7,625 nt of DNA from Candidatus Sulfopaludibacter sp. SbA3 (GTDB lineage: Bacteria; Acidobacteriota; Terriglobia; Bryobacterales; Bryobacteraceae): the NCBI GenBank assembly GCA_945861255.1, contig CAMAUG010000190.1, positions 1-7,625 of the forward strand, written 5' to 3'. Position numbers and translations under genes: made by a program. A model generated the notes under the pieces. That model did no database searches. It was not told the DNA's origin and worked only from the letters and a program-made list of their open reading frames with translations. Numbering within the stretch: position 1 is the stretch's first letter; each line of letters opens with the position of its first letter. Shown here piece after piece: positions 1-5,837 of this stretch.

Positions 1-2727
1 AATTATGTTTACAGCTTCGGCGGCGGCAAGGCCGACGGCGACGGCAAGATGAAGGAAGTCCTCGGCGGCAAAGGCGCGGGCCTGGCGGAGATGAGCAGCG
101 CCGGTGTTCCCGTGCCTCCCGGTTTCACTATTTCCACCGAAGTCTGCAACATCTACTTCCAGAACGGCAACCGCGTTCCGGATGAGATCAACCAGCAGGT
201 GTTGAAAGCTCTCGGCAAGCTGGAAGCGCAAATTGGCAAGAAGCTGGGCGACCCTTCGAATCCGCTGCTGGTCAGCGTGCGCAGCGGCGCCCGGTTTTCC
301 ATGCCCGGAATGATGAACACGATTCTCAACCTGGGGTTGAACGACAAGACCACTGCGGGTTTGGCCGCGCTCACCAACAATCCTCGCTTCGCCTACGATT
401 CCTACCGGCGCTTCATTCAGATGTTCGGTCAAGTGGCGCTGAATATCGACATGGAGAAGTTCGACCACATCTTCGATTCCCGCAAGGCCAAGGCCAAGGT
501 CAAACTCGATACCGAATTGACCGCGAAAGACCTCAAGGCGATCATCGACGACTACAAGAAACTGGTCGCCAGGGAAACCAAGAAGCCGTTCCCGCAGGAC
601 GCCACCACGCAGCTCGTCATGGCGCGCGACGCCGTGTTCCGTTCGTGGTGGAACGCCAAGGCGGCCTATTACCGCAAGATGGAAAAGATCCCGGATGAGA
701 TCGGCACCGCCGCCAGTGTGCAGGCCATGGTGTACGGCACCCTGGGTGACACGTCGGCCACCGGCGTGGGCTTCACGCGCGACCCCGCCACGGGCGAGAA
801 AGTTTTTTACGGCGAATTTCTGGTCAACGCGCAAGGCGAGGACGTGGTGGCGGGCATCCGCACCCCTCAGCCCATCGCTGAACTGGAAGAGGTGATGCCG
901 AGCGCGTACAAGCAACTGCGCCAGATCACCACCAGCCTGGAAAATCACTATCGCGACATGCAAGATTTCGAGTTCACCATCGAAGATGGCACGCTCTACA
1001 TGCTGCAAACGCGCAACGGCAAGCGCACCGGTCCGGCGGCCGTTCGCGCGGCGGTGGAGATGGCCGAAGAAGGCCTTATCAGTAAGAAGGAAGCCGTGCT
1101 GCGCGTGGCGCCGCAACAGCTTGACCAATTGCTGCACCCGGTGTTCGACGATGCGTCGCTCAAGAAATTGCACCTGATCGCCAACGGCATCGCGGCATCG
1201 CCTGGTGCGGCGGTGGGACGAGCGGCGTTCAGCGCGGACGATGCGGTGGAGATGGCCAAGCACGGTCCCGTCATCCTGGTCCGCAAAGAAACTACTCCCG
1301 ATGACATTCACGGCATGGATGTGGCGAAAGGCATCTTGACCGCGGTGGGCGGCAAGTCCAGCCACGCCGCCGTGGTGGCGCGCGGCATGGGCCGCCCGTG
1401 CATCGTGGGCGCCGGCGCGTTGAACATCAAGGCCAAGGAATTTACGGTCGCTTCCGGCAACAAGACGATTACCGTGAAAGAAGGCGATTGGATTTCACTC
1501 GACGGCACCACGGCCAACGTTTACCTGGGCAAGGCCCAGACCAATGAGCCGGACCCGAATTCTTCTTACTTCGGCAAGTTGATGAAGTGGGCGGACGAGT
1601 TCCGCGGCGGCTTCGGCGTGCGCGCCAATGCCGATATTCCGCGTGATGCCAAAGCCGCGCGCTTATTCGGCGCCGAAGGCATCGGCCTGTGCCGCACAGA
1701 GCACATGTTCTTCGCCGAAGACCGCATACCGCACATGCAGGCGATGATTCTGGCGCGCGATGAAAAATCGCGCAAGAAGGCGCTGCTGAAATTGCTGCCG
1801 ATGCAGCGCGCCGACTTCGCCGGTTTGTTCAAGGCGATGGATGGATTCCCCGTGGTGATCCGCACGCTGGACCCGCCGCTGCACGAATTTCTGCCCAAGC
1901 GCGAAGACTTGATGGTGGATATCGCGCGCTTGCCGCACGCCGGCGCCAAGATGAAGAAGGAGATGTCGGAGAAGTACCGCATCCCGGTGGGCCAGTTGAA
2001 AAAAACTCTCCCGGTACTGCTGCATCGCGTGGAAGAGCTGCATGAGTTCAATCCCATGCTGGGCCACCGCGGCTGCCGCCTGGGCATCACCTATCCGGAA
2101 ATCACGGAAATGCAGGCCCGCGCCATTTTCGAAGCCGCCGTGCAGGTGGCGAAGAAGGGCATTAAGGTTATTCCCGAAGTGATGATTCCGCTCATCGGCA
2201 GCGCCAAAGAGCTGGAACACCAGAAGGAAATCGTGGTCAAGGCGGCCAAGGACGTTCTGGAAAAGGCCGGCATGGAAGACCTGCATTACATGGTCGGCAC
2301 CATGATCGAAATCCCACGCGCCGCGCTGACCGCCGACGAAGTGGCCAAGCACGCCGAGTTCTTCAGCTTCGGCACGAACGACCTTACGCAGACCACCATG
2401 GGCCTCTCCCGCGACGATTACACGAAGTTCTCCAAACAATACGAGGACCTGAAAATCTTCAAGGCCGATCCGTTCGCTTCTATTGATCAGGAAGGCGTCG
2501 GTAAGGTCATTGAAATGGCCATCAAGCTGGGCCGCGCGACGCGCCCGGATATCGAAATCGGTATCTGCGGCGAGCATGGCGGCGATCCCAGCTCGGTGGA
2601 ATATTGTTACCGCGTCGGCATGAATTACGTGTCGTGCTCGCCCTACCGCGTGCCTATCGCACGGTTGGCGGGGGCGCAGGCGGCGCTTTCCGGCTCCGAC
2701 AAGACCGAGAGCATGCGGACGGCGTAG
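1..2727 (+). CDS. ppdK: Pyruvate, phosphate dikinase (5'-partial)
   Basis: Catalyses reversible conversion of ATP, pyruvate and phosphate to AMP, phosphoenolpyruvate and pyrophosphate in the cytoplasm, linking glycolysis and gluconeogenesis. The frame is open from base 1 and its first codons read NYVYSFGGGKADGDGK, a typical start region of the family, so the ATG at 49 is internal and the true start lies a few codons left of the window. There are 908 visible codons, against a usual 870-900. Counting from base 1: nucleotide-binding domain about 1-345 (SVRSGARFSMPGMMNT, INAQGED-like VNAQGED, LQTRNGKRTG); phosphohistidine domain with GGKSSHAAVVARGMG and catalytic His455; C-terminal PEP/pyruvate barrel with GIGLCRTEHMF (Arg565), DPPLHEFLP, NPMLGHRGCRLG, SFGTNDLTQTTMG and ICGEHGGDP (catalytic Cys856). 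All key residues are present, so the enzyme should be active. The residue two before the catalytic His is Ser, where Thr is common. It ends at TAG, convergent with the next gene. Confidence 0.97.
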   Translation, partial: NYVYSFGGGKADGDGKMKEVLGGKGAGLAEMSSAGVPVPPGFTISTEVCNIYFQNGNRVPDEINQQVLKALGKLEAQIGKKLGDPSNPLLVSVRSGARFSMPGMMNTILNLGLNDKTTAGLAALTNNPRFAYDSYRRFIQMFGQVALNIDMEKFDHIFDSRKAKAKVKLDTELTAKDLKAIIDDYKKLVARETKKPFPQDATTQLVMARDAVFRSWWNAKAAYYRKMEKIPDEIGTAASVQAMVYGTLGDTSATGVGFTRDPATGEKVFYGEFLVNAQGEDVVAGIRTPQPIAELEEVMPSAYKQLRQITTSLENHYRDMQDFEFTIEDGTLYMLQTRNGKRTGPAAVRAAVEMAEEGLISKKEAVLRVAPQQLDQLLHPVFDDASLKKLHLIANGIAASPGAAVGRAAFSADDAVEMAKHGPVILVRKETTPDDIHGMDVAKGILTAVGGKSSHAAVVARGMGRPCIVGAGALNIKAKEFTVASGNKTITVKEGDWISLDGTTANVYLGKAQTNEPDPNSSYFGKLMKWADEFRGGFGVRANADIPRDAKAARLFGAEGIGLCRTEHMFFAEDRIPHMQAMILARDEKSRKKALLKLLPMQRADFAGLFKAMDGFPVVIRTLDPPLHEFLPKREDLMVDIARLPHAGAKMKKEMSEKYRIPVGQLKKTLPVLLHRVEELHEFNPMLGHRGCRLGITYPEITEMQARAIFEAAVQVAKKGIKVIPEVMIPLIGSAKELEHQKEIVVKAAKDVLEKAGMEDLHYMVGTMIEIPRAALTADEVAKHAEFFSFGTNDLTQTTMGLSRDDYTKFSKQYEDLKIFKADPFASIDQEGVGKVIEMAIKLGRATRPDIEIGICGEHGGDPSSVEYCYRVGMNYVSCSPYRVPIARLAGAQAALSGSDKTESMRTA

Positions 2728-2751
2728 CCGCTTGATTTAGCGTGGCCCGCG

Positions 2752-2842
2752 CTTGCCGCGGCCATATGTGCCGGGGCCGCAAGTGACCAGAGGCGGCTCC
2801 GGGAGGGCCGCTTCGTAGTCCCGGGCCAAGCCGGCCCTGCCT
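2752..2842. terminator. GC-rich inverted repeats between convergent genes
   Basis: The 140-base gap between the ppdK stop and the stop of the opposing hydrolase gene holds two inverted repeats. The first pairs gcggcc (2758-2763) with ggccgc (2775-2780); alternatively cttgc (2752-2756) pairs with gcaag (2779-2783), continued by ggcc pairing inside a three-base bulge. The second pairs agggccg (2804-2810) with cggccct (2832-2838) across a 21-base loop and can extend by two or three pairs past a bulge at 2839. Neither is followed by a T-run on either strand, so these are not classic intrinsic terminators. The position between two converging genes is the main reason to suspect transcript ends here. 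Confidence 0.3.
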
Positions 2843-2867
2843 CGCCTTGCGCGCCGCGGCGTTGGTC

Positions 2868-3848
2868 TTAATATCGCTTCGTGTACTTATTGCGCTGATT
2901 GAACACCGTGAATGACCCATCTTCCGATGCCGACACCTTGATGTATTGGCCCTGATCGCGCTCGTCGACATTGGCGATGAAGGCATCGGGGGCGTTGGCG
3001 TCCTTGCCGCCGGCCACCGAGAAATGCAGTTGCCAGATGTCGGCCAGCCCAGGGGACTGGCGTAGCAGCCGCCATGCGTCGGGCGATCCGCCCTTGCGCG
3101 CGCCATTGTTCATCACGATGACCTTCGGCGCGGCCCCGTGCACGGACTTCGGCGGGACGTGCGTTGCGTGATGGGTGGTGATGTAGAGGTCCACTTTGCC
3201 CAGCTTGTTTTCCGGGCACTCCAACGCCAACTCGCCGTTGTACATCAAGTCGCCCAGATTCGCGAAACGGAACTTGCCGAACTGGATCAGGAGGGCGGCG
3301 GAGTGAGGGTTTTCTCCCGATTCACCCTCCACCGGCGCAAGCCCCGCGCAGTGCGGATTGGCATCGCCGGGCCCACCGATGAACTTGCCCCCGGCGGCCA
3401 GTATCTTGATGTCCAGGCCTTTCACCGGAATCGCGTCGCCGGGCTTGATCACCTGGTGTGAGCCTTTAGCGTAGGCTTGCGCGTAGGCCGGATCATATTG
3501 GTTCGCCGATTCCACGTTCGGTCCGTGATCAAGGAAATTCAGGACCGGAAGACGCTCCAGCAGGCTGGGCACGCCGCCTGCGTGATCCGGGTGATGGTGA
3601 GTGAGCAGCAGGTAGTCGATTTTCTTGACGCCGGCGGCCTTGGCGGCGGCGGCGATGCGGTCGGCATCGCGCCCGCTATTACCCGCGTAACCGGTATCGA
3701 TCAACAACGCCTGCCCGGACGGCGCGGCGATCAGCGTGGCCTGCCCGCCTTCTGTGTCGACAAAGTAGATGTCCAATGTTTTGGCGGCGCGGAGCGGGGC
3801 GGCGGCGGCCAATGAAAACAGGAGCGCAAACAAGGGAACATGTCTCAT
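2868..3848 (-). CDS. Secreted ComEC-like metallo-beta-lactamase-fold hydrolase
   Basis: A 326-residue protein; its substrate is unknown. Residues 1-22 form a signal peptide (Arg/His start, a Leu/Ala-rich core, PLRAA before KTL), so it probably acts in the periplasm or outside. The metal motif HHHPDH lies at 84-89 (His84, His86, Asp88, His89). NPHSAALLIQFGKFRFANLGDL at 180-201 resembles the matching stretch of the ComEC/Rec2 C-terminal domain (COG2333), with Asp200 as likely bridging ligand; TTHHATH follows at 224-230. The ComEC membrane channel is absent, so this is the stand-alone form. The frame stays open 135 codons further upstream to 4253, but that stretch is Arg-rich, opposes the next gene and precedes the signal peptide, so I start at 3848. 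No clear Shine-Dalgarno sequence precedes it. Hydrolase fold is sure; phosphodiesterase or nuclease activity would be a guess. Confidence 0.88.
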   Translation of the reverse strand: MRHVPLFALLFSLAAAAPLRAAKTLDIYFVDTEGGQATLIAAPSGQALLIDTGYAGNSGRDADRIAAAAKAAGVKKIDYLLLTHHHPDHAGGVPSLLERLPVLNFLDHGPNVESANQYDPAYAQAYAKGSHQVIKPGDAIPVKGLDIKILAAGGKFIGGPGDANPHCAGLAPVEGESGENPHSAALLIQFGKFRFANLGDLMYNGELALECPENKLGKVDLYITTHHATHVPPKSVHGAAPKVIVMNNGARKGGSPDAWRLLRQSPGLADIWQLHFSVAGGKDANAPDAFIANVDERDQGQYIKVSASEDGSFTVFNQRNKYTKRY

Positions 3849-3872
3849 GAAAGTATCGTACACAATATACAG
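3849..3872. promoter_or_regulatory. 24-base divergent promoter gap
   Basis: Only 24 bases separate the start codons of the minus-strand hydrolase (3848) and the plus-strand zinc-ribbon gene (3873). The gap has 8 G/C of 24 in an otherwise GC-rich window. On the minus strand TATATT (3869-3864) sits 15 bases before the start codon, a plausible -10 box giving a very short leader. On the plus strand TATCGT (3854-3859) could serve as -10, while TATACA (3866-3871) is too close to the ATG. The ends GTAT (3853-3856) and ATAC (3867-3870) form an imperfect palindrome. No good -35 hexamer was seen for either direction, and -35 regions would lie inside the opposite gene. Confidence 0.4.
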
Positions 3873-4400
3873 ATGCCCTATTGCACACAGTGCGGGATCC
3901 AGGTGGGCGCGCTGGATCGCTTTTGCGGAGAGTGCGGCGCCCAGCAAGCGGCGGCGGGATCGGCTGGGGGGTCGGCCGCCGGGACCCCCGGCGGTGCGAC
4001 GCGCCCCGCGGGCGAGGTCTTCAGCGACATCAAGCCGCGTACCGCCGCGATACTGTGTTACATCCCTTGGTTTGGGTGGCTGGTGGCGATCCTGGTGATG
4101 GCCAGCCAGCGCTTCAAGCACGATACGCCTGAAAATAACGACACGCGTTTCCACGCGTTTCAGGGCCTGTACCTGTTCGTCGCCTGGCTGATCGCCGACT
4201 GGGTCCTGGACCCCGCGCTCACGCTTGCCGTCGACGGCGCGCGCATGTTCCACATGGGTAGCCCGATCGCCGGCCTGGTAAAGCTGGCGGTGATGGCGGG
4301 TTGGGTGATCATGCTGATCAAGACCAGCCGCAACCAGCGCTTCCGCCTGCCGCTGCTCGGCGAATTAGCCGAGCGTAGCGTCAACGAACAGAGGGGATGA
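3873..4400 (+). CDS. Zinc-ribbon, DUF4870/Tic20-like membrane protein
   Basis: A 175-residue protein of unknown function. It opens with a zinc ribbon whose two CxxC knuckles are Cys4/Cys7 (CTQC) and Cys18/Cys21 (CGEC). A low-complexity Gly/Ala/Ser linker follows at about 26-47. The rest looks like the DUF4870/UPF0132 (Tic20-like) family: a membrane segment at about 57-77 (AAILCYIPWFGWLVAILVMA), then RFHAFQG at 92-98, characteristic of that family, hydrophobic segments at about 99-120 and 131-149, and a charged C-terminal tail. The start at 3873 puts MPYC at the N-terminus, as in other zinc-ribbon proteins. An in-frame ATG at 3840 is an alternative: an AAGGGA lies just before it, but that start would overlap the divergent hydrolase gene by nine bases and add residues unlike the family. 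Probably an inner-membrane protein with a cytosolic metal-binding head. Confidence 0.82.
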   Translation: MPYCTQCGIQVGALDRFCGECGAQQAAAGSAGGSAAGTPGGATRPAGEVFSDIKPRTAAILCYIPWFGWLVAILVMASQRFKHDTPENNDTRFHAFQGLYLFVAWLIADWVLDPALTLAVDGARMFHMGSPIAGLVKLAVMAGWVIMLIKTSRNQRFRLPLLGELAERSVNEQRG

Positions 4401-4424
4401 CGGCGGGCGATCTCGATCGCGCCG
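4401..4424. terminator. Hairpin between convergent genes
   Basis: Directly after the zinc-ribbon gene's TGA, cggc (4401-4404) pairs with gccg (4421-4424) and gcgat (4407-4411) pairs with atcgc (4416-4420) around a four-base loop ctcg; G4405 and G4406 bulge out. That gives nine base pairs. Its place between the stops of two converging genes suits a bidirectional terminator, but there is no T-run on either side, so intrinsic termination is uncertain. Confidence 0.4.
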
Positions 4425-4442
4425 CAACGTGAAGCGCGCGCT

Positions 4443-5837
4443 CTACTTGCTCCCCGCCACCTGCGTCACCGCGCCCCACACGAATTCCACAAACTTGTAC
4501 ACAGAGGATTCCAGCGTGCGCTCCACGTCGCTGTGCCAGCCGAAGTTGGTGCGATCCTCGTCCGTCGTGGGAGGGTCGATGCCGTAAGCCTGCACGCCTT
4601 TCGCGCGCAGCTGAGCCATATCGGTGGCGGCGGTCAGCATGGTGGGGAGCGTGATGGAACCCGGGTAGAGCCGCTTGGCCGTGGCCTCCAGCGCGCGGAA
4701 CATCTCCGTGTCGATGCGGGAGGGCGGCGTGGGCTCGCGGCGGCCGGTGGAAATCGGCTCAATGCGGATAGAAGCGTCGCCGATGACCTTCGTCATCTCC
4801 TGCGTAAACTTCGCGAAGTCCTCATCGGGCAGCGCGCGGATATCGATGATGGCCTCGGCTTCTGAGGGAATCACGTTGGCTTGAAAGCCGGCCTTGACCA
4901 TGGTGGGTGTGACGGAAGTCCGCAGCATGGAATAGTGCTCGGGCTCGTTTTCAGCCAGGTACTGTTGAATGGCGGCGGCGCGGCGCGGGTCCAGCAGGCC
5001 GTTGTAGCGCGCGGCACGATCCGCCGGGCTGATGGTGGCCAGGCGCTCGAAATATGTCCGTGTGGTGTCATTGAGGCGCATCGGTGTTTGCCAGACGCCG
5101 AGCTTGCCAACGGCTGTCGAAAGATGCACCACGGCGTTATCGGTGCGTGGGATCGAGCCGTGCCCGGACTTGCCGCTCACCATCAGACGAACACGGCGCG
5201 GGACCTTCTCCGTGGTCTCAATCTGCACGGCGGTTACACGGCCGTTCTCCAGGCGCGTGCGCCCGCCTTCGGTGAGAGCGAATTCGGCGTCGATTTCGTC
5301 GAAGTGCTGGGCCACCATGAAATCGATGCCGACCGAGGTATCTGCCTCCTCTCCCGCTTCAGCCAGAAAGATCACGTCGCGATCCAGGCGCATGCCGCCG
5401 CGTTTGAGCAACAGCATGACCATGAGGTTGGCGGCCAGTTTGTCCTTATCGTCGGCGGTGCCGCGGCCCCACACGTAACCGTCTTTCAGCACCGCGCCGA
5501 ACGGATCCACCGGCCATTTTTCCGGCTGCACGTTGACCACGTCCGTGTGGGCCATCAACAGGAGAGGACGTTTTGTGCCGTTGCCTTTCAGGCGTGCGAC
5601 CAGGTTCGCGCGCGCGGGGTCCAGGGCGAATGTCTTGGTGGGGATGCCCTCGGCTTCCAGAACCTTCTTGAGATACTCCACCGCCCGGGTCTCATTCCCT
5701 GGGGGGTTGCGCGTGTCGATCTGCACCAGCGCGCGATAGTGCTGGAGAATCTCTGCCTTTTGCTTTTCCCAATCGACGGCGGGCGTCTGCGCGGTGGCGG
5801 CGGCCGCTGCGAGCAAAACAACAATCAGGGTTCTCAT
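4443..5837 (-). CDS. Secreted M20-family metallopeptidase (downstream paralogue)
   Basis: A 464-residue zinc hydrolase of the M20/M28/M40 type, probably cleaving small peptides or N-acyl amino acids outside the cytoplasm. Signal peptide at 1-18 (MRTL, Val/Leu/Ala core, ATAQT). Catalytic domain motifs: AHTDVV (metal His97, Asp99), WGRGTADDK (bridging Asp129), AEAGEEAD (catalytic Glu163, metal Glu164), ALTEGG (Glu190) and, near the C-terminus, WHSDVER (His435). The lid/dimerisation domain contains SGHGSIP (His226). The substrate-side loop has the common RNPPGNE form at 43-49. All metal and catalytic residues are present. The ATG at 5837 overlaps the stop of the upstream paralogue in ATGA, and a GGAGGT lies 12 bases before it, so it is probably co-transcribed and translationally coupled. 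Over residues 251-354 about 80 of 104 positions match the paralogue by hand count. The exact substrate cannot be read from the sequence; carboxypeptidase, dipeptidase and aminoacylase all remain possible. Confidence 0.92.
   Translation of the reverse strand: MRTLIVVLLAAAAATAQTPAVDWEKQKAEILQHYRALVQIDTRNPPGNETRAVEYLKKVLEAEGIPTKTFALDPARANLVARLKGNGTKRPLLLMAHTDVVNVQPEKWPVDPFGAVLKDGYVWGRGTADDKDKLAANLMVMLLLKRGGMRLDRDVIFLAEAGEEADTSVGIDFMVAQHFDEIDAEFALTEGGRTRLENGRVTAVQIETTEKVPRRVRLMVSGKSGHGSIPRTDNAVVHLSTAVGKLGVWQTPMRLNDTTRTYFERLATISPADRAARYNGLLDPRRAAAIQQYLAENEPEHYSMLRTSVTPTMVKAGFQANVIPSEAEAIIDIRALPDEDFAKFTQEMTKVIGDASIRIEPISTGRREPTPPSRIDTEMFRALEATAKRLYPGSITLPTMLTAATDMAQLRAKGVQAYGIDPPTTDEDRTNFGWHSDVERTLESSVYKFVEFVWGAVTQVAGSK

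Noticed and set aside
1663..2577. 304-codon minus-strand open frame inside the dikinase gene
   Set aside because: Antisense shadow of a strongly conserved gene; the product is rich in His, Gln and Arg with no recognisable domain.
49..2727. Dikinase starting at the ATG at 49
   Set aside because: The same frame is open back to base 1 and encodes family-typical residues (YVYSFGGGKA) before this ATG, so it is internal and the gene is cut by the left edge.
2654..3106. 150-codon minus-strand frame across the dikinase/hydrolase convergent gap
   Set aside because: Arg/Ser/Pro-rich composition typical of a shifted frame in GC-rich DNA, overlapping two well-supported genes.
3849..4253. N-terminal extension of the metallo-beta-lactamase-fold protein up to 4253
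   Set aside because: The extension is Arg-rich, lies opposite the zinc-ribbon gene, and would place a good signal peptide in the middle of the protein.
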